From CAYLKS01 sp964384205 [NCBI: uncultured bacterium] (lineage in GTDB: Bacteria > JAGOEH01), in the NCBI GenBank assembly GCA_964384205.1, contig CAYLKS010000030.1, positions 30,697 to 36,955 on the forward strand: 6,259 nucleotides of DNA, given 5' to 3'. The notes beneath the pieces are model-generated. The model was not told where the DNA came from, made no database searches, and worked only from the letters and a program-made list of their open reading frames with translations. Shown here piece after piece: positions 1-6,237 of the stretch. A program made the position numbers and the translations under genes. Every line of letters begins with the position of its first letter. The first letter of the stretch is position 1.

Positions 1-380
1 TTCCAGACGATGCAGAGAATTGGGATTGTGGTGTTTATTATTATGCCTTCGATCCAGCAAAATATACTGATGTAAATGAAAACAGACATAATAACAATAT
101 TAAATCTTTCGCTCTTTATAACAACTATCCAAACCCATTTAACTTAACCACAGCTATTAAATATTCAATTAAGAAATCAGCTGATGTTAAGTTAGAAATT
201 TATAACTTAATGGGACAGAAAGTAAAGACTTTAGTTAATAATTATGTAGCAGCTGGTACTCATACAGTAAGATGGGATGGAAGAGATGATAATGGTAATG
301 TAGTAGCATCAGGTGTTTATTTCTATAAATTGACAGCAGATGGTAAGACAGCAGCTAAGAAATTAACATTACTTAAGTAA
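1..380 (+). CDS. 3' end of a secreted/surface protein with a T9SS type A-like C-terminal sorting domain
   Basis: The gene is open at the window's 5' edge. The frame starts at base 3 and gives 125 residues before TAA at 378-380. Seen: a linker, then the motif F-A-L-Y-N-N-Y-P-N-P-F-N (core NYPNPFN at 123-143), then a beta-rich FlgD-Ig-like domain with VKLEIYNLMGQKV, a GTHTVRWDGRDDNG turn and ASGVYFYKL, ending in the basic tail KKLTLLK. Known of the family: this pattern (TIGR04183/FlgD_ig-like) sits at the C-terminus of large exported enzymes and adhesins. It directs passage through type IX secretion and is often removed or anchored at the surface. The roughly 35 residues before the motif show no recognisable catalytic domain, so the function of the protein body is unknown. 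An intrinsic terminator follows 16 bases after the stop, so this is the last gene of its transcript. Whether the host has a true T9SS cannot be judged here. Confidence 0.9.
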   Translation, partial: PDDAENWDCGVYYYAFDPAKYTDVNENRHNNNIKSFALYNNYPNPFNLTTAIKYSIKKSADVKLEIYNLMGQKVKTLVNNYVAAGTHTVRWDGRDDNGNVVASGVYFYKLTADGKTAAKKLTLLK

Positions 381-396
381 TAAAAATTAGTTTTTT

Positions 397-432
397 ACTC
401 CCCCTGCATAACAAAGTAGGGGGAGTTTTTTT
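397..432 (+). terminator. Rho-independent terminator of the sorting-domain gene
   Basis: A 9-bp perfect stem (ACTCCCCCT at 397-405 with AGGGGGAGT at 418-426) is followed by seven T residues (426-432). A G-T and a C-G pair inside the stem can shorten the loop to 8 nt (408-415). The five consecutive G-C pairs stand out in this AT-rich DNA. There is a T-run rather than an A-run before the stem, so it should not terminate transcription on the opposite strand. Confidence 0.92.
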
Positions 433-486
433 AAACCTGCTTTTAGATATCTCATAATTTAGGGGTAGCTAAAAATAGGTTTAAAA
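429..486. repeat. 58-nt imperfect inverted repeat (long hairpin) overlapping the terminator
   Basis: Positions 429-453 pair with 486-462 around an 8-nt loop (454-461). The outer ten pairs (TTTTAAACCT with AGGTTTAAAA) are perfect. Then come a G-T wobble (439/476), a mismatch (440/475), six pairs (441-446 with 474-469), a mismatch (447/468) and six more pairs, two of them wobbles (450/465 and 452/463). In total I count 20 Watson-Crick pairs, 3 wobbles and 2 mismatches. The left arm uses the terminator's T-tract, so the two RNA folds would exclude each other in part. No T-run follows on either strand, so it is not itself an ordinary terminator. It may be a relic of a small palindromic element, a structured RNA end or a DNA-level signal; its function is unknown. 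Confidence 0.7.
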
Positions 487-497
487 TTAGATATCTC
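443..497. promoter_or_regulatory. Pair of direct repeats TTAGATATCTC upstream of the foldase-operon promoter
   Basis: The 11-mer TTAGATATCTC occurs at 443-453 and again at 487-497, 44 bp apart. Each copy contains the 8-bp palindrome AGATATCT (445-452 and 489-496), as expected of a dimeric regulator's site. The second copy ends 4 bases before the -35 box at 502, with its centre about 44 bases before the estimated transcription start. That is a usual place for an activator to touch polymerase. The first copy lies within the left arm of the 429-486 hairpin. Binding by any protein is inference. Confidence 0.4.
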
Positions 498-501
498 TTG
501 C

Positions 502-530
502 TTGACTATTATTATAAGTTTTTGTATATT
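502..530 (+). promoter_or_regulatory. Sigma70-type promoter for the foldase-like/CBM9 operon
   Basis: TTGACT (502-507) and TATATT (525-530) are separated by exactly 17 bp. Each hexamer matches the consensus at 5 of 6 bases. Transcription would start near 537, giving a leader of about 30 nt that contains the Shine-Dalgarno at 557-562. The preceding terminator at 397-432 makes an independent promoter here likely. Confidence 0.75.
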
Positions 531-556
531 TATGAAAAATAATTGAAACAAATAGG

Positions 557-571
557 AAGGAGCTATAAATG
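557..571 (+). promoter_or_regulatory. Ribosome binding site of the foldase-like lipoprotein gene
   Basis: AAGGAG at 557-562 lies 6 nt before ATG at 569-571. This spacing is ideal and supports that ATG, which also places a basic n-region and a hydrophobic signal core at the very N-terminus. Confidence 0.85.
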
Positions 572-1912
572 TATAGAAAAGTTTTTTTTATTTTTATTAT
601 ATTGGGAAGTTTGATATTTTTTTGCAGTGAGAAACCTAAAAATGATTTTGTAATTTATCTTAATGATTCAATAGGAGTAAAATATGATTTGGCTAAAGCT
701 CGATTGAGAAATAGCAAATTTTATAAAAATAAAGAATTGTTAACTATTGATAATCTAAGGCAGTTTTTGTTGGATCAATATGGTTTTAAATTATATTTAC
801 TTGCAGAAGGGTATAAAAATGGTCTTGATAAAGATCCGGGATTTAAAACAGCTCTTAAAGATAGAATAAATCAAAGTTATTTAATGTATGTTAATAAAAT
901 CTTTAAAATTGATAAATTTAAAGTAGATGAAGTTGATTCAAATTATGTTAGAGACGTTTATAATCTTTTGGGTAAAAAGGTAAAAGTCGATTTTATGAGA
1001 TTTTATTCAAAGGATTTGGCAGATAGTGTTTATAATTTGGTAAAGTCCAATAAAATTTCTTTTGATAGTGCAATGGGACGTTTTTATCCCTATGGATTAA
1101 AGATTAAGGGGAAAACTTTTTTTGTTGGTTTTTTTGATTATCCGGATAGTGTTTGGAAAATTATAGTTCATTCTAAAGCCAAAGAGGTTTTAAAACCAGT
1201 TAAAATGAGAAGTTCTTATTTTGTTTTCAGGATTGATACTGTTGCAAAGGCTAAAATAGGCAATTATGACAATATAAAAAAGGAGCTAACAAAGAGAATT
1301 GCATCTAAATTAGGAAGATTTAAATTTGAATCTTATATGGATTCTATAATAGCAAATACTAAAATAGCTTTTAATGAAAAACTGATTAAAATGTTTTTTG
1401 ATGATTTTAACAAATTGACAACAGAATATAAAGATTCTTGTATGGCAGTTTTTGAGGGCAATTGTATAACTTATACAGATATTTTTTCGAGGGTTTCTCC
1501 TTTTTCTGTTAAAATAGTTGATAATATAAAATTGGCTATTGTAGATCGGGTAATTGATTATGTGATGATTGATGTTATAAAGAAATATTTACATCCAGAG
1601 GAAGATTCTATATTTAAAAAACGTCTGGAAAGAATAAAAACAGATGAGCTTATCAGATATACAAATTATAAATTAATTGAATCTAAAGTTAATCAGTATA
1701 TTGTTACAGATATGGATGCAAAGAATTTTTATGAAAAACATAAAAATGATTATAAGACAGGCTTTGAGGTAAATAAAAATACAATTAAGCACAGGATACA
1801 AAAGGAATATTATAGAAGCCTCCATAATCAATTTGTAAGTGATTGTGAAAAGAAATATAAAATAAAAATAAATGTAAAATTACTTAAATCTATTATTAAT
1901 GAATTGAAATAA
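569..1912 (+). CDS. Predicted SurA/PrsA-like foldase lipoprotein with a degenerate parvulin domain
   Basis: 447 residues. A signal sequence (MYRK, hydrophobic core about residues 5-18) leads to Cys19, preceded by L-I-F-F. This may be a lipoprotein cleavage site, but Phe at -1 is atypical. The rest follows the SurA/PrsA plan: a helical chaperone-like region (about 25-135), a parvulin-like domain (about 138-225: VDFMRFYS, helix with F165-DSAM, GKTFFVGFF at 181-189, SSYFVFRID at 215-223) and a helical return segment (232-265). A second chaperone-like module follows (about 290-395, with VTDMDAKNFYEKHKNDY at its end) and runs directly into a C-terminal helix ending in KYKIKINVKLLK, where a second parvulin domain would normally sit. 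The conserved His pair of active parvulins (in ARHIL and GYH-type strands) is absent, so prolyl isomerase activity is doubtful and a holdase role is more likely. The family assignment rests on layout and weak motifs. It sits at the head of a two-gene operon. Confidence 0.65.
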   Translation: MYRKVFFIFIILGSLIFFCSEKPKNDFVIYLNDSIGVKYDLAKARLRNSKFYKNKELLTIDNLRQFLLDQYGFKLYLLAEGYKNGLDKDPGFKTALKDRINQSYLMYVNKIFKIDKFKVDEVDSNYVRDVYNLLGKKVKVDFMRFYSKDLADSVYNLVKSNKISFDSAMGRFYPYGLKIKGKTFFVGFFDYPDSVWKIIVHSKAKEVLKPVKMRSSYFVFRIDTVAKAKIGNYDNIKKELTKRIASKLGRFKFESYMDSIIANTKIAFNEKLIKMFFDDFNKLTTEYKDSCMAVFEGNCITYTDIFSRVSPFSVKIVDNIKLAIVDRVIDYVMIDVIKKYLHPEEDSIFKKRLERIKTDELIRYTNYKLIESKVNQYIVTDMDAKNFYEKHKNDYKTGFEVNKNTIKHRIQKEYYRSLHNQFVSDCEKKYKIKINVKLLKSIINELK

Positions 1913-1930
1913 GAAAGGAATATAGTAAAG

Positions 1931-3046
1931 ATGAAATTGAAGGTGTTCTTTTTAATATTGTTTTTTATTAGTATACACAGAGGAGATGAAATGAGAAAAA
2001 AGTTACAAGAACCAGCAGTAATTTTTAATCCAAAACATTATATTTGTTATAAAGTAGAAAAGCCTATAGAAGTTGACGGCAATATAGAAAAAGAACAATG
2101 GCAAAAAGCAGAATGGACAGATTATTTTGTTGATATAGAGGGAGATATTCAGCCAAAACCTTATTATAAGACGAGAGTTAAGATGTTATGGGATGACAGT
2201 TATTTATATTTTGCAGCAGAACTTGAAGAGGAGCATATATGGGCTACTTTAACAGAAAGAGAATCTATAATATTTCATGATAATGATTTTGAGATTTTTA
2301 TTGATCCTGATGGCGATACCCATAATTATTATGAATTTGAGGTAAATGCTTTTGGTACTATATGGGATTTAATGTTAATAAAACCTTATAGAGATGGTGG
2401 CCCGTATGTTGTTGGTTGGGATATAAGAGGGATAAAAGTAGGAGTTTCAATAGACGGAACTATTAATAATCCGAAGGATAAAGATATAAGATGGACTGTG
2501 GAAGTTGCTATGCCATGGGAAATATTAAAAGAATGCGCACCGGGAAGAGAAGTTCCAAAAGCTTATGATCAATGGAGAATTAATTTTTCTCGTGTTGAAT
2601 GGGATGTTGATATTATTGATGGTAAATATGTAAAAAGAAAAGATCCGAAAACTGGTAAAAATTTTCCTGAACATAATTGGGTATGGTCTCCTCAGGGACT
2701 TATAAATATGCATTATCCTGAGATGTGGGGTTTTGTACAGTTTTCTGATAAGATAGTTGGTACTGGAAAAGATGAATTTGTTATGAATAAAGAAGAATAT
2801 GTGAAATTTGCTTTAAGAAAATTATATTATAGGCAATGGAATTATTTTGTAAGATTTGGAAAGTTTAGTAATAATTTAGAAGATTTATATAAAAATGATA
2901 TAAAAGAATTGGATTTTATTCCAGAATATAAATTTGATCCTATTATAGAAACAACGTCATCATTGTTTGAAATTAAAGCTAAATCTTTTAATGGAAATTT
3001 TATTTGGCATATAATGAATGATGGTAAAGTATGGAAAAGTAAATAA
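1931..3046 (+). CDS. Exported CBM9-like (carbohydrate-binding family 9-like) protein
   Basis: 371 residues. The N-terminus has MKLK and a hydrophobic stretch (5-15) but no clear signal peptidase site. The CBM9-like beta-sandwich follows (about 36-272), with YICYKVEKPIEVDG, EQWQKAEWTDYF, TRVKMLWDDSYLYFAAELEE, FHDNDFEIFIDPDGDTHNYY (115-134), W145-D, RWTVEVAMPWEIL (187-199), QWRINFSRVEW (214-224) and NWVWSPQGLINMHYPEMWG (249-267). Known: this arrangement is typical of the 'carbohydrate-binding family 9-like' proteins (PF06452-type) in Bacteroidetes and relatives, thought to bind glycans in the envelope or outside the cell. The tail has a helix with LRKLYYRQWNYF (295-306) and ends in W-H-I-M-N-D-G-K-V-W, which I recall from full-length members, so the protein looks complete. 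No catalytic domain is visible. It lies 18 bp after the foldase-like gene and is probably co-transcribed. The Shine-Dalgarno for this start (AAAGGA, 1914-1919) is 11 nt away; a stronger internal one precedes Met21. Confidence 0.85.
   Translation: MKLKVFFLILFFISIHRGDEMRKKLQEPAVIFNPKHYICYKVEKPIEVDGNIEKEQWQKAEWTDYFVDIEGDIQPKPYYKTRVKMLWDDSYLYFAAELEEEHIWATLTERESIIFHDNDFEIFIDPDGDTHNYYEFEVNAFGTIWDLMLIKPYRDGGPYVVGWDIRGIKVGVSIDGTINNPKDKDIRWTVEVAMPWEILKECAPGREVPKAYDQWRINFSRVEWDVDIIDGKYVKRKDPKTGKNFPEHNWVWSPQGLINMHYPEMWGFVQFSDKIVGTGKDEFVMNKEEYVKFALRKLYYRQWNYFVRFGKFSNNLEDLYKNDIKELDFIPEYKFDPIIETTSSLFEIKAKSFNGNFIWHIMNDGKVWKSK
1979..1993 (+). promoter_or_regulatory. Internal ribosome binding site and alternative ATG in the CBM9-like gene
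   Basis: AGAGGAG (1979-1985) stands 5 nt before an in-frame ATG at 1991 (Met21). This beats the site serving the upstream ATG at 1931. Starting here would drop the hydrophobic N-terminus and give a 351-residue protein without a signal. The upstream start fits an exported protein better, so it is kept as the main call. Confidence 0.45.
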
Positions 3047-3119
3047 AATTAATTTATAAAAAGCTGATGATGATACTTATTTTTTCTTTTTATCAATATA
3101 TTTGAATATGATAAATAGA

Positions 3120-3193
3120 GAGTCTTATATAATATAAATTATTGGAAAAAAAAGGCTTGACAATCGTTTAAAAAGATTTTATATTATAGACTC
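3120..3193. repeat. Inverted repeat enclosing the str operon promoter
   Basis: GAGTCT (3120-3125) and ATAATATAAA (3129-3138) are the reverse complement of AGACTC (3188-3193) and TTTATATTAT (3178-3187). This gives 16 pairs with a 3-nt bulge (3126-3128) and a 39-nt spacer. The right arm contains the -10 box and the likely start point; the left arm contains a consensus TATAAT at 3128-3133 that lacks a well-spaced -35 (TTGAAT at 3102 is 20 bp away). Ten pairs are A-T only, which chance could partly explain, but the GAGTCT/AGACTC ends are less easily dismissed. Confidence 0.5.
3157..3185 (+). promoter_or_regulatory. Sigma70-type promoter of the str operon
   Basis: A perfect TTGACA (3157-3162), a 17-bp spacer and TATATT (3180-3185), preceded by an A-run (3146-3153) that could act as an UP element. 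Transcription would start near 3192, giving a leader of about 59 nt before rpsL. The architecture matches the promoter at 502-530 with the same -10 sequence. I see no convincing terminator between the CBM9-like gene and this promoter, so some read-through from upstream is possible. Confidence 0.85.
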
Positions 3194-3220
3194 ACTTTAA
3201 TTGGTGTATTGGCACTTAAC

Positions 3221-3253
3221 TTATTGCTAAACAATAAAAAGGAGGAATGTTTG
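3221..3253 (+). promoter_or_regulatory. rpsL leader hairpin, Shine-Dalgarno and TTG start
   Basis: AAGGAGG (3239-3245) lies 5 nt before TTG at 3251, the start that gives the canonical S12 N-terminus. A small hairpin, TTATTG (3221-3226) with CAATAA (3232-3237) and a 5-nt loop, ends one base before the Shine-Dalgarno. It would leave the site exposed and might stabilise or position the leader. An out-of-frame ATG at 3247 is too close to the Shine-Dalgarno to be used well. Confidence 0.6.
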
Positions 3254-3625
3254 CCAACGATTAACCAGTTAGTTCGATTTGGACGAAAGCAGGTAACAAA
3301 GAAATCATCTGCACCTGCATTACAGAATTGTCCTCAGAAAAGAGGAGTATGTACAAGGGTTTACACAACAACTCCCAAGAAGCCAAATTCAGCTTTGAGA
3401 AAAGTGGCTCGTGTTAGATTAACAAATGGTATTGAGGTTACTGCATATATTCCAGGTGAAGGACATAATTTGCAGGAACACTCCATTGTATTGATTAGAG
3501 GTGGTCGTGTTAAAGATTTGCCTGGTGTAAGATATCATATTATTCGCGGTGCATTAGATTCTGATGGTGTTGCTGATAGAAAGATTAGTCGTTCAAAGTA
3601 TGGTACAAAAAGACCTAAAAAATGA
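3251..3625 (+). CDS. rpsL: 30S ribosomal protein S12
   Basis: 124 residues, the standard S12 length. S12 sits at the 30S decoding centre and influences tRNA selection and fidelity. Seen: [13 protein letters not shown] at the N-terminus, [20 protein letters not shown] (27-46), [24 protein letters not shown] and [13 protein letters not shown] (84-96), ending [12 protein letters not shown]. Lys43 and Lys88, where streptomycin-resistance changes usually occur, are the wild-type residues. Asp89, the residue methylthiolated by RimO in other bacteria, is present. The start is TTG at 3251: it gives the family N-terminus and follows a near-perfect Shine-Dalgarno. A longer reading from the TTG at 3209 would add 14 residues foreign to S12 and encode the Shine-Dalgarno itself. 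This is the first gene of the str operon, 13 bp before rpsG. Confidence 0.98.
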   Translation: MPTINQLVRFGRKQVTKKSSAPALQNCPQKRGVCTRVYTTTPKKPNSALRKVARVRLTNGIEVTAYIPGEGHNLQEHSIVLIRGGRVKDLPGVRYHIIRGALDSDGVADRKISRSKYGTKRPKK

Positions 3626-3638
3626 TTAGGAGTGTTAC

Positions 3639-4109
3639 ATGGGTAGAAGAAAAAAAGTGCAAAAAAGGGAAATTTTACCAGATCCTGTTTATGGAGACTA
3701 TTTGGTTTCTAAATTTATTAATTATGTGATGAAGGATGGTAAAAAATCCATAGCAGAAAAAATTTTGTACAAAACAATTGATATTTTAGGTGAAAAAACA
3801 GGTAAACCAGGGCTTGAAGTTCTTCATAAAGCTGTTGATAATGTAAAGCCTTTGGTTGAGGTTAAATCAAGACGTGTTGGTGGTGCGACTTATCAGGTTC
3901 CTGTTGAAGTTAGACCTGATAGGAAATTAGCGTTAGCTTTAAGATGGATTATCGGTTTTGCAAGGGCAAGTAAGGGAAAAACAATGGCCGAAAGATTGGC
4001 TAATGAATTATTGCTTGCTTATAAGGGTGAAGGTGCTTCTATTAAGAAGAGAGATGATACTCACAGAATGGCGGAAGCAAATAAGGCTTTTGCTCATTAC
4101 AGATGGTAA
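3639..4109 (+). CDS. rpsG: 30S ribosomal protein S7
   Basis: 156 residues, the common bacterial S7 length. S7 nucleates assembly of the 30S head by binding the 3' major domain of 16S rRNA and lines the E site. Seen: the N-terminal signature [20 protein letters not shown] (16-35), [10 protein letters not shown], the beta-hairpin region [20 protein letters not shown] (73-92) and the C-terminal [25 protein letters not shown] (3627-3632) stands 6 nt before the ATG. In E. coli, S7 represses translation by binding a long rpsL-rpsG intergenic RNA. Here that gap is only 13 bp, so the same control is unlikely. Confidence 0.98.
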   Translation: MGRRKKVQKREILPDPVYGDYLVSKFINYVMKDGKKSIAEKILYKTIDILGEKTGKPGLEVLHKAVDNVKPLVEVKSRRVGGATYQVPVEVRPDRKLALALRWIIGFARASKGKTMAERLANELLLAYKGEGASIKKRDDTHRMAEANKAFAHYRW

Positions 4110-4137
4110 ACTAAAAATGAAGGAGATTTGGGATTAG

Positions 4138-6204
4138 ATGGCACGGCAGGTTTCTATTGATAAGGTAAGAAATATCGGAATAATGGCTCATATTGATGCT
4201 GGTAAAACAACAACAACAGAAAGAATTTTATTTTATACAGGTAGAACTCATAAGATTGGTGAAGTTCATGATGGTACTGCAACAATGGATTGGATGGAGC
4301 AGGAAAAGGAAAGAGGTATTACTATAACATCGGCTGCAACAACTGCTTTCTGGAAGAATCATAGGATTAATATTATTGATACTCCAGGTCATGTTGATTT
4401 TACTGCTGAGGTTGAAAGATCTTTAAGGGTGTTGGATGGTGCTATTGCGCTATTTTGTGCTGTTGGTGGTGTTGAACCTCAATCTGAGACTGTATGGAGA
4501 CAGGCAGATAAATATAATATTCCACGAATATCTTTTGTTAATAAGATGGATCGTACAGGTGCAGATTTTTATAGAGTTGTGAGCATGATTAAAGAAAGAT
4601 TAGGTGGTAATCCTATTCCTATTCAAATTCCTATTGGTTCTGGTGAAATTTTTAATGGTATAGTTGATTTGATTAAGATGAAGGCGGTTGCGTGGGATGA
4701 ACATAATATGGGTGCTACTTATGAAGAATTTGATATTCCAGAAGATATGTTGGAGGATGCTCAGGTTGCAAGAGAGCAATTGTTAGAAGCAGTTTCTGAT
4801 TATGATGATACTTTAATGGAAAAATTTCTTGAAAATCAACCTATTGATGAAAAAGAAATTAAGGCTGCTCTTCGTAAGGCAACCATTAATTGTGATATTG
4901 TGCCTGTATTATGTGGCTCTGCTTTTAAAAATAAAGGTGTACAGAGATTGCTTGATGCAATAATCGATTTTTTGCCTTCCCCTATAGATCTTCCTCCTAT
5001 TGAAGGAGAAGATTATGATTTAAAAAAAATAACAAGAAAACCTAATGATGATGAGTCTTTTTCTGCTTTAGCTTTTAAAATTATGACAGATCCTTATGTT
5101 GGTAGGTTAACTTTTATAAGGATTTATTCAGGTACATTAAAAGCAGGCTCATATATTTATAATTCTACTAAAAAAACTAAAGAAAGAGTTGCTAGAATAT
5201 TGCAAATGCATGCTAATAAAAGAGAAGAGCGAGATGAACTTTATTGCGGTGATATAGGTGCTATTATTGGTTTGAAGAATACAAAAACAGGTGATACTTT
5301 ATGTGATGAAAATGCGCCTATAATTTTAGAATCAATGACATTTCCAGAACCGGTTATTAACATTGCAATTGAACCTAAAACTAAAGCAGATCAGGATAAA
5401 TTGATAAATTCTCTTTTAAAGCTTGCAGAAGAAGATCCTACTTTTAAAATAAAAACAGATGAAGATACCGGTCAGACTATAATAAGCGGGATGGGTGAGT
5501 TGCATCTTGAGATTATAGTTGATAGATTATTGAGAGAATTTAATGTTGCAGCCAATATAGGTAGACCTCAAGTTTCTTATAAAGAAGCTATTACAGCTAC
5601 TGCTGAAGCTAATGTTAAATATGCAAAACAAACTGGTGGTAGAGGACAATATGGTCATGTAGTGATAAAAATTGAGCCATTGGAAAATAATAAAGGTTTT
5701 GAATTTGTTGATCAAATAGTCGGTGGCGCAATTCCTAAAGAGTATATTAAGCCAGTAGAAGAAGGTATTAAGCAGGCTTTAGAAGAAGGAATACTTGCAG
5801 GATATCCTATTGAAGGTGTTAGGGCATATCTTGTAGATGGTAGTTATCACCCAGTTGATTCTTCTGAAATGGCATTTAAAATTGCAGCTTCAATGGCATT
5901 AAAAGAAGCAGCGAAAAAAGCAAAACCTGTATTGATGGAACCTATAATGGATTTGGAAGTAGTTACTCCTGAGAATTATCTCGGAGATGTTATAGGAGAT
6001 ATTAATGGAAGGCGTGGGAAAGTATATGCTATGGAAGATAGAGATACAGCTAAAGTTGTGCGTGCTAATGTCCCTTTGAGTGAGATGTTTGGGTATGCTA
6101 CTGTTTTACGTTCTTTTACTCAGGGGAGAGCAATATTTACAATGAAGTTTAAGATGTTTCAGCAAGTACCACATAATATAGCAGAAAAAATTATAAATGA
6201 TTAA
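4138..6204 (+). CDS. fusA: Elongation factor G
   Basis: 688 residues, in the usual EF-G range. This GTPase drives translocation of tRNA and mRNA on the ribosome and, with ribosome recycling factor, subunit splitting. Seen in the G domain: P-loop AHIDAGKT (17-24), switch I Thr in GITI (60-63), DTPGH (81-85, with catalytic His85), NKMD (135-138) and GSA (260-262). Domain II starts near 305, domain III has [11 protein letters not shown] (450-460), domain IV has GGRGQYGHV (500-508) and the decoding-site tip loop [11 protein letters not shown] (568-578, with His571 matching E. coli His583), and domain V ends the protein. All key residues are present, so it should be the main translocating EF-G and not a specialised paralogue. 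AAGGAG (4120-4125) is 12 nt before the ATG, a rather long spacing. No shorter reading fits the conserved N-terminus. Confidence 0.99.
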   Translation: MARQVSIDKVRNIGIMAHIDAGKTTTTERILFYTGRTHKIGEVHDGTATMDWMEQEKERGITITSAATTAFWKNHRINIIDTPGHVDFTAEVERSLRVLDGAIALFCAVGGVEPQSETVWRQADKYNIPRISFVNKMDRTGADFYRVVSMIKERLGGNPIPIQIPIGSGEIFNGIVDLIKMKAVAWDEHNMGATYEEFDIPEDMLEDAQVAREQLLEAVSDYDDTLMEKFLENQPIDEKEIKAALRKATINCDIVPVLCGSAFKNKGVQRLLDAIIDFLPSPIDLPPIEGEDYDLKKITRKPNDDESFSALAFKIMTDPYVGRLTFIRIYSGTLKAGSYIYNSTKKTKERVARILQMHANKREERDELYCGDIGAIIGLKNTKTGDTLCDENAPIILESMTFPEPVINIAIEPKTKADQDKLINSLLKLAEEDPTFKIKTDEDTGQTIISGMGELHLEIIVDRLLREFNVAANIGRPQVSYKEAITATAEANVKYAKQTGGRGQYGHVVIKIEPLENNKGFEFVDQIVGGAIPKEYIKPVEEGIKQALEEGILAGYPIEGVRAYLVDGSYHPVDSSEMAFKIAASMALKEAAKKAKPVLMEPIMDLEVVTPENYLGDVIGDINGRRGKVYAMEDRDTAKVVRANVPLSEMFGYATVLRSFTQGRAIFTMKFKMFQQVPHNIAEKIIND

Positions 6205-6221
6205 TTTTAACAAATATAAGC

Positions 6222-6237
6222 AAGGAGAGAAGTTATG
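6222..6237 (+). promoter_or_regulatory. Ribosome binding site of tuf
   Basis: AAGGAG (6222-6227) lies 7 nt before ATG at 6235. The 30-nt gap after fusA holds no terminator or promoter that I can see, so tuf is read from the same transcript. Confidence 0.85.

Noticed and set aside
2525-2713. 62-codon reading frame on the minus strand within the CBM9-like gene
   Set aside because: It lies entirely inside a well-supported gene, and its sequence is what the reverse of that coding region would give in AT-rich DNA.
3056-3093. Possible terminator after the CBM9-like gene (ATAAAAAG with CTTTTTAT)
   Set aside because: The stem is almost all A-T with a 22-nt loop and no T-run after it, so it is too weak to call a terminator.
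3102-3133. Second str promoter using TTGAAT and TATAAT
   Set aside because: The -10 is consensus but the spacer is 20 bp, outside the normal range, and the downstream promoter at 3157-3185 is much better.
3209-3250. N-terminal extension of S12 from the TTG at 3209
   Set aside because: The added 14 residues are foreign to S12, the true Shine-Dalgarno lies inside the extension, and starting at 3251 gives the exact 124-residue family form.
3626-3638. S7 autoregulatory site between rpsL and rpsG
   Set aside because: The gap is only 13 bp, too short for the folded RNA used in E. coli.
4117-4137. Six-codon reading frame (MKEIWD) ending directly before the fusA ATG
   Set aside because: It has no Shine-Dalgarno of its own and instead contains the one for fusA; most likely chance.
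5527-5715. 62-codon reading frame on the minus strand within fusA
   Set aside because: It is opposite conserved EF-G domain IV codons and shows no recognisable protein features.
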